Assembly: GCA_005217565.1 (NCBI GenBank)
Contig: SJCO01000001.1
Span: 62,001-126,000, forward strand
Direction of reading: 5' to 3'
Length of the DNA stretch: 64,000 nucleotides
Source of the DNA: Puteibacter caeruleilacunae
GTDB lineage: Bacteria; Bacteroidota; Bacteroidia; Bacteroidales; Prolixibacteraceae
The notes under the pieces were generated by a model. That model worked only from the letters and a program-made list of their open reading frames with translations, was not told the DNA's origin and searched no databases. Numbering within the stretch: position 1 is the stretch's first letter; each line of letters starts with the position of its first letter. Below, in pieces: positions 17,666-25,003 of this stretch. Both the position numbers and the translations under genes were made by a program.

Positions 17666-18568
17666 ATGGAAATGGAGGATTTCATCTCGCAAAACTTAGG
17701 AATTACACCATACTATCAGTGGAAAATTATTATTTCTATTGTTATTATTGTTGTACTATCGTTCATACGATTTTTGATCCTTCGAATTGTATGGAAACGA
17801 ACCGATGATATTCGTACCCGTTATCTTTGGAAAACGGGACTTGCCTATTCAATTCCTTTTATTGGTGTTGTACTGATTATTGCTGTTTGGATGGATGCCG
17901 TTGGTGATCTGGGGGCATTTCTGGGATTATTTGCTGCAGGTTTGGCCATTGCCATGAAAGATCCCTTAACTAATATAGCAGGATGGTTATTTATTATTAT
18001 GCGTAAACCTTTTACAGTAGGGGATAGAATTCAGATTGGAGAACATTCAGGTGACGTTATTGATATGAGGTTGTTTCAGTTTACTATTCTCGAAATTGGT
18101 AACTGGGTAGAGGCAGATCAAAGCACTGGTAGAATTATTCATATTCCCAATGGTAAGGTTTTTATCGATACGCAGGCGAATTATAGTGCGGGCTTTCAAT
18201 ATATATGGAATGAAGTTCCTATTACCATCACTTTTGAAAGTGATTGGCAGCAGGCCAAAGAGCTCCTAACAAAGATTATTAATGATGAAGCCCTGCATTT
18301 GAGTCCGAAAGCAGAGGAGCGTATTAAGGAAGCAAGTAAAAAGTTTCTGATTATGTACTCGCATCTAACACCTATTGTGTATACCAGCGTTAAGGAAAAT
18401 GGTGTTGTGCTTACGGTACGCTATCTAACCGATCCTAAACATCGCCGAAGTACTGAACATGTAATATGGGAAAGAGTACTTAAAGAGTTTAATGCTTGCC
18501 CTTCGATTCATTTTGCTTATCCAACACAGCGATTTGTCGACTTTCCAGAGAGTATAGGGAAAAAATAA
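17666..18568 (+). CDS. MscS-family small mechanosensitive channel
   Basis: Inner-membrane mechanosensitive channel protein (300 aa). Three hydrophobic segments lie at about 20-42, 62-84 and 90-112. The pore-lining helix region reads GLFAAGLAIAMKDPLTNIAGW, followed by the beta domain start FTVGDRIQIGEHSGDVIDM and the HIPNGKVF strand typical of MscS. It lies 67 bp after tenA in the same orientation and could be co-transcribed, although functional linkage to thiamine is unlikely. ATG at 17672 is an equally good start. Confidence 0.9.
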   Translation: MEMEDFISQNLGITPYYQWKIIISIVIIVVLSFIRFLILRIVWKRTDDIRTRYLWKTGLAYSIPFIGVVLIIAVWMDAVGDLGAFLGLFAAGLAIAMKDPLTNIAGWLFIIMRKPFTVGDRIQIGEHSGDVIDMRLFQFTILEIGNWVEADQSTGRIIHIPNGKVFIDTQANYSAGFQYIWNEVPITITFESDWQQAKELLTKIINDEALHLSPKAEERIKEASKKFLIMYSHLTPIVYTSVKENGVVLTVRYLTDPKHRRSTEHVIWERVLKEFNACPSIHFAYPTQRFVDFPESIGKK

Positions 18569-19108
18569 TAACCTTTATTAATTCTAATTACAACAACATT
18601 AATTCCTGTCGGGGTCGCCGTACAGGATAAAATCATTGATTCTTCATTTAAGTATTATGGTTTATTATAGAAATTCTGTGCGCAGAAAATAATTCATGTG
18701 CGGGGTATAAACTGTTAATTAATGAATGATCTCCCCGTATCAGCAATCTCTATATAATATATAAGTATACTCTGGGTAAACTTTAACTAAATTCTATCCT
18801 AGACAAAAGGGAGATAGAATTTACCTAAAGTTTACCTAGAGAATACGTAAAGAGTACTGATAGTCCTTCCCTTGAGAAATATTACTAATTGTTGATGTGT
18901 TTGCTACAATGAACATGAATTGTCATTATCGCAAAATACTTATGTTTGAAGGGTGATAATTTGGTCACATAAATGGATTTTTTGGTAATGAAATCCATTT
19001 ATTCTATAAATCGGACAATCTAATTATCTTTAAAAGCAGATAAATCAATCAAGATTTGGGGAGATTTTAGTCCAAAAATCCTGTAATCTTTAAATCCAAA
19101 CATCTATA
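18569..19108. other. 540-bp intergenic region
   Basis: No coding sequence is supported. The region contains a small CCTGT/ACAGG hairpin near 18605-18630, the long palindrome at 18738-18864, a motif at 18911-18950 resembling one upstream of tenA (16837-16878), and a short AATCT/ATCTTT-rich leader immediately before the cupin gene (about 19018-19108). Confidence 0.6.
18738..18864. repeat. Long imperfect inverted repeat
   Basis: The core arms are 34 nt each: left 18765-18798 (GTATACTCTGGGTAAACTTT...) and right 18813-18846 (GATAGAATTTACCTAAAGTT...). They pair with 30 of 34 matches around a 14-nt loop. Weaker symmetry extends outward through TATCAG (about 18739) and CTGATA (about 18857). There is no T tract and no coding frame, so this could be a miniature mobile element relic, a double-stranded RNA-like leader, or a binding region with repeated GGTAAA half-sites. 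Confidence 0.6.
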
Positions 19109-19462
19109 ATGAGTATGAAAAGAGTAAGTGAAGAGTTTTTATTTGGGAAAAAAATAGAGGTAGAAGACCTCGGTGATGGTGTCTCTCGACAGATTTTAGG
19201 GTACGATGAAAGCATCATGATGGTGAAAGTAATGTTCGAAAAAGGGGCAATTGGGTATGCTCACCATCATAAACATGCTCAAACAACCTATGTGGAGAGT
19301 GGTAAATTTGAAGTTAAAATGGGTGATGAGGTGAAAATTTTGACTGCCGGAGATGCATTTTTTGCCCCTTCAGACAAAATTCATGGGGTGAAATGTGAAG
19401 AAAAAGGAGCTTTAATTGATGTTTTTTCACCTATTCGAGACGATTTTTTCAGTGAAAAGTAA
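19109..19462 (+). CDS. Small cupin protein, KdgF-like
   Basis: Single-domain cupin (117 aa). Metal-ligand positions are HHHKHAQ (His52, His54, Gln58) and His92 in IHGVKC. The C-terminal DVFSPIRDDF motif (Asp104, Phe106, Arg110) resembles the active-site signature of KdgF, which linearises 4,5-unsaturated uronates made by polysaccharide lyases. That would fit the unsaturated uronate released by the heparinase at 8826, but the gene is monocistronic and 8 kb away, so a generic cupin role is also possible. A 12-bp A/T-ended hairpin follows at 19518. Confidence 0.75.
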   Translation: MSMKRVSEEFLFGKKIEVEDLGDGVSRQILGYDESIMMVKVMFEKGAIGYAHHHKHAQTTYVESGKFEVKMGDEVKILTAGDAFFAPSDKIHGVKCEEKGALIDVFSPIRDDFFSEK

Positions 19463-19517
19463 AAAATCTGACGTTTTGGTGGGGGGCGATGAAAAGAATT
19501 TGGCCCGATTTTTGAGC

Positions 19518-19551
19518 TTTTTTCACCTTCGCAAAAGAAAAGGTGAAAAAA
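19518..19551. terminator. Possible bidirectional terminator after cupin gene
   Basis: TTTTTTCACCTT (19518-19529) pairs perfectly with AAGGTGAAAAAA (19540-19551) around a 10-nt loop. The stem ends in A/T runs on both sides, so the T-rich arm could act for either strand. It lies 55 bp after the cupin stop. Confidence 0.5.
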
Positions 19552-19643
19552 AATGCAATTTTTTTTAGAGTGATTATCGAATTGATTTCTAAAAACTTTT
19601 GCGCTCTGAAGCCCGTCGGCTGGCTTTTTATTTTTCAGAATAA

Positions 19644-19674
19644 TTTGGTGGCATATCTTTTTTTTCTACTTTTG
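19644..19674 (+). promoter_or_regulatory. Promoter of SRP RNA/tRNA cluster
   Basis: TTTG (19644-19647), 19 bp, then TACTTTTG (19667-19674), an exact match to the Bacteroidota primary sigma consensus TTTG-N19-TAnnTTTG. Initiation about 5 bp downstream falls at the first bases of the SRP RNA. Confidence 0.8.
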
Positions 19675-19676
19675 TC

Positions 19677-19784
19677 GGCGGGTAAGTCCTAAACGACCAG
19701 CTCCCGCAGAATCCCCCCAGGACCGGAAGGTAGCAAGGGTATGCGGTTGTAGCGGTGCGATTTAGATCGCTTACCCACTCCGCC
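19677..19784 (+). ncRNA. ffs: Signal recognition particle RNA (4.5S-type)
   Basis: Small bacterial SRP RNA of about 108 nt. The apical conserved loop reads CAGGACCGGAAGGTAGCAAGG, with the GGAA tetraloop and the asymmetric AGCA side. The termini close as GGCGG...GTAAG with CTTAC...CCGCC. It binds Ffh for membrane targeting. Its 3' strand runs directly into tRNA-Thr, sharing the bases GCC at 19782-19784, so the mature 3' end is probably set by tRNA processing. Confidence 0.9.
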
Positions 19785-19855
19785 GAATTAGCTCAGTTGG
19801 CCAGAGCACGTGATTTGTAATCTCGGGGTCGCCAGTTCGAATCTGGCATTCGGCT
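19782..19855 (+). tRNA. tRNA-Thr (TGT)
   Basis: Cloverleaf with acceptor GCCGAAT/ATTCGGC, D-loop AGCTCAGTTGG, anticodon loop ATTTGTAAT giving TGT, and T-arm GTTCGAATC. No encoded CCA. The first three bases overlap the SRP RNA 3' stem. Confidence 0.95.
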
Positions 19856-19891
19856 CAAAAGTTCTTATAGTACTGAAATGAAATTAATGTT

Positions 19892-19974
19892 GGGGAGATA
19901 CCAAAGTGGCCAACTGGGGCAGACTGTAAATCTGCTGTCTTATGACTTCGTAGGTTCGAATCCTGCTCTCCCCA
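19892..19974 (+). tRNA. tRNA-Tyr (GTA), copy 1
   Basis: An 83-nt class II tRNA with a long variable arm. Acceptor GGGGAGA/TCTCCCC, anticodon loop CTGTAAATC giving GTA, T-arm GGTTCGAATCC. The sequence is identical to copy 2 at 20182. No encoded CCA. Confidence 0.95.
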
Positions 19975-20002
19975 CACAACAACATTTATTTGTTGTTGAA
20001 TC

Positions 20003-20075
20003 GCGGGAATAGCTCAGTTGATAGAGCATCAGCCTTCCAAGCTGAGGGTCGCGGGTTTGAGTCCCGTTTCCCGCT
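20003..20075 (+). tRNA. tRNA-Gly (TCC), copy 1
   Basis: Acceptor GCGGGAA/TTCCCGC, D-loop AGCTCAGTTGATAGAGC, anticodon loop CTTCCAA giving TCC, T-arm GGTTTGAGTCC. The genome encodes CCA immediately after the discriminator (20076-20078). Copy 2 lacks this. Confidence 0.95.
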
Positions 20076-20181
20076 CCATCTTCATTAAGCCGGTATTGAA
20101 AACCAATGGTGCTTATGAATTCTATTTGTGAGCATGGAATTGTATTGCCGGTTTAATCGTTCTAGAAATATTGATTTCGTT

Positions 20182-20264
20182 GGGGAGATACCAAAGTGGC
20201 CAACTGGGGCAGACTGTAAATCTGCTGTCTTATGACTTCGTAGGTTCGAATCCTGCTCTCCCCA
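20182..20264 (+). tRNA. tRNA-Tyr (GTA), copy 2
   Basis: Base-for-base repeat of the tRNA-Tyr at 19892, again followed by CACAACAACA and then the tRNA-Gly. The leading spacer differs from that of copy 1, so this is a genuine tandem duplication of the Tyr-Gly pair. Confidence 0.95.
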
Positions 20265-20292
20265 CACAACAACAGTTATAGTTGTTGATTTT

Positions 20293-20365
20293 GCGGGAAT
20301 AGCTCAGTTGATAGAGCATCAGCCTTCCAAGCTGAGGGTCGCGGGTTTGAGTCCCGTTTCCCGCT
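20293..20365 (+). tRNA. tRNA-Gly (TCC), copy 2
   Basis: Same 73-nt sequence as the copy at 20003, but the bases after the discriminator are CAT rather than CCA, so the CCA end must be added enzymatically. Last gene of the SRP/tRNA cluster. Confidence 0.95.
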
Positions 20366-20379
20366 CATAAGATTAAAAA

Positions 20380-20409
20380 AAGCACTTCGAAGATCGGGGT
20401 GCTTTTTTT
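20380..20409 (+). terminator. Terminator of SRP RNA/tRNA cluster
   Basis: AAGCACTTCG (20380-20389) pairs with CGGGGTGCTT (with wobbles) around a short loop, followed by seven T. It is 15 bp after the last tRNA. Confidence 0.8.
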
Positions 20410-20536
20410 GTTTTAAAAACATTTGTATCTTCAATTTTTGATTTGAAGATAAACTTAATAAATATATGCAGGTGGTGTTTTTTGCTTGGTAATGTAGTGC
20501 CGCTTGTTAATTGAGTGCAATAAAAAATAAAAACTT

Positions 20537-21109
20537 ATGAACTCACCAAAGAATACGTTTACATCGTCAGCGATGACCTATGGATTAATCATGGGGGGAG
20601 GCTTGTTGTTAGTCAATTTAATGTTTTGGATGATGGATGATCCTTTTAATGAACGTTCAGGCTTGCTTAACTATGTCATTGTTATCGGAGGAATTGTTTT
20701 CGGTAGTATTCAGTATCGAAAAACACTTTCTGATGGCTATTTTCCATATGGTAGGGCTTTAGGCTATGGTGTTGCAACTTCATTTTATGCTAGTTTTGTG
20801 ATGGCTATCTGGACCATTCTTCTTTATAAGGTTGTTGATCCATCAATGGTTGAAAAATTGAGGATTATGACTGAAGAGCAAATGCTGAATATCGGTTATT
20901 CTGAGGATATGGTGGAGCAACAAATGAATTTAACGGGAAAACTAATGACTTCTCCTGTATTCCTTAGTATAATGCAAATATTTAGTGTTACATTGATGGG
21001 ATTTATTTGTTCGCTAGTGATTGCTGCTTTCACAAGAATTAAGTCTACTGGTGGTTTTGATGCTGCTATGAAGGAGATCGAGAATGATGTAAAATCAAAA
21101 GACGAATAG
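20537..21109 (+). CDS. DUF4199 membrane protein
   Basis: Four-helix inner-membrane protein (190 aa) of the Bacteroidota-specific DUF4199 family, function unknown. Hydrophobic segments lie at about 13-32, 43-60, 73-97 and 143-165. The loop RKTLSDGYFPYGRALGYG between the second and third is the most family-like part. It lies 72 bp before a polyprenyl-phosphate-type glycosyltransferase in the same direction, a common Bacteroidota pairing. Confidence 0.85.
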   Translation: MNSPKNTFTSSAMTYGLIMGGGLLLVNLMFWMMDDPFNERSGLLNYVIVIGGIVFGSIQYRKTLSDGYFPYGRALGYGVATSFYASFVMAIWTILLYKVVDPSMVEKLRIMTEEQMLNIGYSEDMVEQQMNLTGKLMTSPVFLSIMQIFSVTLMGFICSLVIAAFTRIKSTGGFDAAMKEIENDVKSKDE

Positions 21110-21181
21110 CAGGAAATGTAAAAATATTGCTGTTTATTCTAATAAAACTGACACCTATTCTAATCAAATAAAACGTGAATC

Positions 21182-22141
21182 ATGGATATCTCTGTTATTG
21201 TTCCGCTGTTTAATGAAGATGAATCATTACCTGAATTGATTGCATGGATTAAACGTGTAATGGATGAGCATAAATTTAGCTTTGAGCTAGTGATGGTTGA
21301 TGATGGAAGTAAGGATGATTCCTGGAAGATTATTCAGGATCATTCGGAGAAGCATGATTTTATTAAGGGGATTAAGTTCCGTCGCAATTATGGAAAGTCG
21401 GCCGCGCTGTTTTGTGGTTTTGAAGTTGCTCAGGGTGATGTAGTGATTACTATGGATGCCGATATGCAGGATAGTCCAGATGAGATTCCTGAATTGTATA
21501 ATATGGTGATGCAGGAAAATTACGATTTGGTTAGTGGATGGAAGAAGAAACGTTATGATCCGATTTCAAAGACTATTCCTAGTAAATTCTTTAATGCAAC
21601 AGCCAGACGTGTATCGGGAATTAAGCTACATGATTTTAATTGCGGTTTAAAGGCCTATAGAAACAAGGTGATCAAAAGTGTGGAGGTGTATGGTGAAATG
21701 CATCGTTATATCCCAATTTTGGCTAAACAGGCCGGATTTACACGTATTGGAGAAAAGGTTGTTCTGCATAGAGAGCGTAAGTATGGTATAACTAAGTTTG
21801 GATTAGAGCGCTTTATAAATGGATTTTTAGACTTACTTACCGTTTCCTTTATTAGTAAGTTTGGAAAACGTCCTATGCATTTTTTTGGTATTCCAGGTAC
21901 GTTAATGTTCTTGGTAGGATTCTTTTCGGCAGGATGGTTAGGATTACAAAAGATATTGGCCATAAGTAGAGGCGAAACAGCTAGATTGGTTACTGATAGT
22001 CCTTATTTCTTTATTGCACTGGCCGCAATGATTATTGGATCTCAGTTGTTTCTTGCGGGTTTCGTAGCGGAATTAATCTCGAGAAGCTCAACTGATCGAA
22101 ATAAATATCAGATAGAAGAGCGTACATTCAAAGGAGAATAG
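21182..22141 (+). CDS. GT2 glycosyltransferase, DPM1/GtrB-like, with membrane anchor
   Basis: Family 2 glycosyltransferase (319 aa) likely to transfer a sugar to a polyprenyl phosphate. The GT-A core has SVIVPLFNEDESL, VDDGSKDDSW and the metal-binding MDADMQDSPDEIP (DAD), plus the FRRNYGKSAA and DFNCGLKAYR segments typical of dolichol-phosphate-mannose-synthase relatives. Two C-terminal membrane helices follow (about 228-250 and 270-292). The sugar cannot be inferred. It is probably co-transcribed with the DUF4199 gene. Confidence 0.92.
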   Translation: MDISVIVPLFNEDESLPELIAWIKRVMDEHKFSFELVMVDDGSKDDSWKIIQDHSEKHDFIKGIKFRRNYGKSAALFCGFEVAQGDVVITMDADMQDSPDEIPELYNMVMQENYDLVSGWKKKRYDPISKTIPSKFFNATARRVSGIKLHDFNCGLKAYRNKVIKSVEVYGEMHRYIPILAKQAGFTRIGEKVVLHRERKYGITKFGLERFINGFLDLLTVSFISKFGKRPMHFFGIPGTLMFLVGFFSAGWLGLQKILAISRGETARLVTDSPYFFIALAAMIIGSQLFLAGFVAELISRSSTDRNKYQIEERTFKGE

Positions 22142-22196
22142 GTGATTTGTTGCAAAAACCAATGATCTACTAATTATTGAAGCTTTCAAATAAGAG

Positions 22197-22320
22197 AAAA
22201 AAAGAGACTGTCACGAATTGTTGTTGATGCATGTTACCAACTCCTCAGGATGACGAAAGAGTTGGAATTCCTTAGAGATAAAGGCGAAAGGGGGGATAAA
22301 AGTTGCAACAGTCTCTTTTA
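22197..22320. repeat. Nested inverted-repeat element in 413-bp intergenic region
   Basis: AAAAGAGACTGT (22200-22211) pairs with ACAGTCTCTTTT (22308-22319), enclosing about 95 nt. Inside, CCAACTC (22237-22243) pairs with GAGTTGG (22259-22265) around a loop with CTCAGGATGACGAAA, a motif familiar from dispersed bacterial intergenic repeats. It may be a terminator-like element after the glycosyltransferase enlarged by an inserted repeat. The rest of 22142-22554 is AT-rich and holds no supported gene. Confidence 0.5.
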
Positions 22321-22554
22321 AGGTTCTCTTTAATAATGAATTGCTGTTTAAGAGTTCTTTCTAGATGAATTTCTCAGAATTTTAACTCTATTACTCAATA
22401 CGAAATTACTTTATTTAGGTCTTTGCCGTATTGCAAAATGTAAATCGGTGTTTGCAAATCGTATATTTATATGTTCAAATGGTAAAAATATGGTTGTAAA
22501 ATCGTAAATTTACTCAAAGAAGATCTGATTATAACCAAAAGAAAAGCATCGACT

Positions 22555-23694
22555 ATGTTGAAAACCTTGGCCCTGCTTACGCCTATTTTTGTAAATCTTA
22601 TAGGTAGTATATTTCTAGTATATGGATCGGATGAGAAATATAAGAACAGAAGGTTTTTAGCGTTATTCATGTTTAATAGTGTGCTGTTGTTTATTGGCCA
22701 CTTTATGGTGTTTCATGATTATGTTTGGCCTTTTAGGTTCTATGATTTTATCTTTTTAGCTTCGCTGCTTTCATTTTATCCTCTTTATTTGCTGTATGTT
22801 AGAAGTGTTTTTGAAGTAAAGGTCTCTTTGAAATATTATTGGTTGCATTTTCTTCCTGGTATAATTTGTAGCACCTTATCGTTGCTGTTTTCTTTAATGG
22901 CTGATAGGTTTACGTTTGTAGAGTACTTGAATAGGACAATGGATACTAGTATTGGATCGAGTAGTTGGTTGTCGGCAGCGTTATTTTATACCTATTACTG
23001 GTCTAGAATGATTCATATTTTCCAGATAGTGGTATATAATGTTTGGATTCTTTGGTATATACGTAAAAACTGGCAGATGCTAAATGAATTCTTCTCCAAT
23101 ACTGATAAGATTCAGCCTCAATACTTTTTCCGTATTACAGTATCATTCCTTCTGTTGATGGCTCTGCCTGGCATATTGGTCACAATTATTGGTCGTGTTC
23201 CATTTGTTGAGCATGCTTTCATGTTGCCGGTTACTTGTTTATTGTTTTCAATTATGTATGTGATTGTTGGTGTGCATGGAATGAAGCAGATTCCAGTGGC
23301 GAGTGAAGTGGTTGATGAAGATGAATTGAGCTTTGTTGAGGTATATCCAAATACTATTGAGGAGGTGAAAGATAAGCTTTTCTCTTATTTCGAAAATGAA
23401 GAACCTTGGAGAAATACTGACCTGAAGATTTGGGATGTGGCTATGGCGTTGGGTACTAATCGTACTTATGTTTCCAGGGTTATTAATGAGGAGCTGGGAA
23501 GTAATTTTAACGACTTTGTTAAGGATTACCGTATGCGAGAGGCTATGCGGATTTTGAAGGATGACGGACAGCAGCAATTGGCGTTGCAGACCGTTGCTAT
23601 TATGTCGGGATTTGGTTCTATGGCCTCATTTATTAGGGCATTTAAGCAGTTGACAGGTAAAACGCCTTCAAGTTTTAGGAAAGAAAATATTTAG
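22555..23694 (+). CDS. Membrane-anchored AraC-family regulator
   Basis: Transcription factor (379 aa) with an N-terminal membrane region of about seven hydrophobic segments (residues ~5-240) and a C-terminal AraC DNA-binding domain (about 285-378). The first helix-turn-helix is in KIWDVAMALGTNRTYVSRVINE, the second in TVAIMSGFGSMASFIRAFK, ending KQLTGKTPSSFR. Such proteins presumably sense a membrane or periplasmic cue, and the target is unknown. It is convergent with the downstream protease gene, with only 19 bp between stops. Confidence 0.88.
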   Translation: MLKTLALLTPIFVNLIGSIFLVYGSDEKYKNRRFLALFMFNSVLLFIGHFMVFHDYVWPFRFYDFIFLASLLSFYPLYLLYVRSVFEVKVSLKYYWLHFLPGIICSTLSLLFSLMADRFTFVEYLNRTMDTSIGSSSWLSAALFYTYYWSRMIHIFQIVVYNVWILWYIRKNWQMLNEFFSNTDKIQPQYFFRITVSFLLLMALPGILVTIIGRVPFVEHAFMLPVTCLLFSIMYVIVGVHGMKQIPVASEVVDEDELSFVEVYPNTIEEVKDKLFSYFENEEPWRNTDLKIWDVAMALGTNRTYVSRVINEELGSNFNDFVKDYRMREAMRILKDDGQQQLALQTVAIMSGFGSMASFIRAFKQLTGKTPSSFRKENI

Positions 23695-23704
23695 TCGGCA
23701 ACGG

Positions 23705-23725
23705 GCCGGTCCCTTAGGAACCGGC
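23705..23725. other. Hairpin between convergent genes
   Basis: GCCGGT(C)CC pairs with GGAACCGGC (one mismatch) over the 19-bp convergent spacer and the last bases of the M16 gene. There is no T tract, but the position suggests it helps end both transcripts. Confidence 0.35.
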
Positions 23726-25003
23726 TGTCACTATATGCATTTCTTCTTCGTTTAAATATTTGTTACTTAATTCCAGAATGCGCTCTGGAGTTATGTTTTT
23801 GATCGCATTGATTTGTTGATCAATGAAGTTATTGTCGAGATTGAATTCAAGCATGCCTCTAAGGTTTGCTGCAAGTGCAAACGGGCCGTCAAGGTCACGT
23901 AGAATCTCTCCCATCATATAAGCTTTTACGGTATCTAGTTCCTGTAATCCAACAGGCTCTGTTCTCATTCGCTTCAATTCCTTCTGGCATTCTTCAATAG
24001 TAGCTTTACTTACTTCATTACCTGTTTCGGTTGTAATGAAGAAATAAGCTGCTTCTTTTAGTGTAAGAAGAACCGAATAAATACCATAGGTATAGCCTTT
24101 GTCTTCTCTTATATTGGCCATTAAGCGTGATCCAAAATATCCCCCTAGAATTGTATTTACAATATTGAGTTCCGGATAATCAGCATGATCTTTATTGGGA
24201 ATGAATTTTCCCATACGCAAAGCTGTCTGAATAGCATCGGCTTTTTGTATATGATGATGCAATTGGGACGAGGTTATAATTTGGGGATTGATTGATGGCG
24301 TAACAACCGATAGATCGCTCCATCCTCCATTCCCAAGATATTTGTCAAGTGTTTTTATTGTAGAGTCAGTAATTCTTCCCGACAAGATGATCTTGCAGTT
24401 ATTGGGTTGATAATTCTGTTTGTAGAACTTTAATAGTTTCTCCCTTGTAATGGAATCATAATCCTCCACCTTTGTATTTAATGCGTAAGGATGATCATTA
24501 CCAAACATTATCTGGGTAAAGTTCTTTTGACACATCGTTTTTACCTTCTCGTTCTCTACGGTGAATTTGTTTCTGCGCTTTTGAATTTGTGTATGAAATT
24601 CTTGCTCAGGGTATTCAGAGTTGATGATTAGGTCTGATGTAACTTCTATAATTTTATCCAGATGTCGGTTTAGAGTGATGATGCTGATGTTACCATAGTG
24701 CTGGTCGGCACCTAGCTGGATATATGCTCCATGAAAGTCGAACGTTTCAGCAATTTGTGCTGCCGTGTTATTGCTAGTACCTTCATTGAGCATGGCATTA
24801 GATAGGGTTGCCTGTAGATTGCAATCTTGTTGCCATAATCCTGCATTGAAGATGATATCAATCTTAACTACATCCTGACTCCCTGCGTTAATTGAATACA
24901 CTGGAATTCCGTTAGACAGTTTTGTCTCATCAGCACATATTTTAGGGATATGTGTTATCGGGTGATTGTCTGGTGCGATATTTCGATTTAGAGTACTGAT
25001 CAT
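23714..25003 (-). CDS. M16-family peptidase homologue, non-catalytic partner
   Basis: Member of the pitrilysin/insulinase M16 family (429 aa) without the HxxEH zinc motif. The corresponding region reads LSNAMLNEGTSNNT. It keeps the second-half signature with TILGGYFGSRLMANIREDKGYTYGIYS, typical of the partner subunit whose Arg/Tyr complete the substrate chamber. It overlaps the catalytic M16 gene by 4 bp (ATGA), as in many bacterial two-subunit M16B proteases. No clear signal peptide is seen, so it is probably cytoplasmic or periplasm-associated by another route. Confidence 0.92.
   Translation of the reverse strand: MISTLNRNIAPDNHPITHIPKICADETKLSNGIPVYSINAGSQDVVKIDIIFNAGLWQQDCNLQATLSNAMLNEGTSNNTAAQIAETFDFHGAYIQLGADQHYGNISIITLNRHLDKIIEVTSDLIINSEYPEQEFHTQIQKRRNKFTVENEKVKTMCQKNFTQIMFGNDHPYALNTKVEDYDSITREKLLKFYKQNYQPNNCKIILSGRITDSTIKTLDKYLGNGGWSDLSVVTPSINPQIITSSQLHHHIQKADAIQTALRMGKFIPNKDHADYPELNIVNTILGGYFGSRLMANIREDKGYTYGIYSVLLTLKEAAYFFITTETGNEVSKATIEECQKELKRMRTEPVGLQELDTVKAYMMGEILRDLDGPFALAANLRGMLEFNLDNNFIDQQINAIKNITPERILELSNKYLNEEEMHIVTAGS

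Noticed and set aside
17666-18568. MscS gene as part of thiamine transport
   Set aside because: It has the standard MscS pore and beta domain and no transporter features. Its position after tenA is probably incidental.
20085-20267. Open frame on the minus strand across tRNA-Tyr copy 2
   Set aside because: It is the antisense translation of the tRNA (EQDSNLRSHK-type peptide), a familiar false protein, and the tRNA is certain.
19892-20365. Duplicated tRNA pair as an assembly error
   Set aside because: Spacers before and after the two pairs differ and only one tRNA-Gly has CCA, so both copies are probably real.
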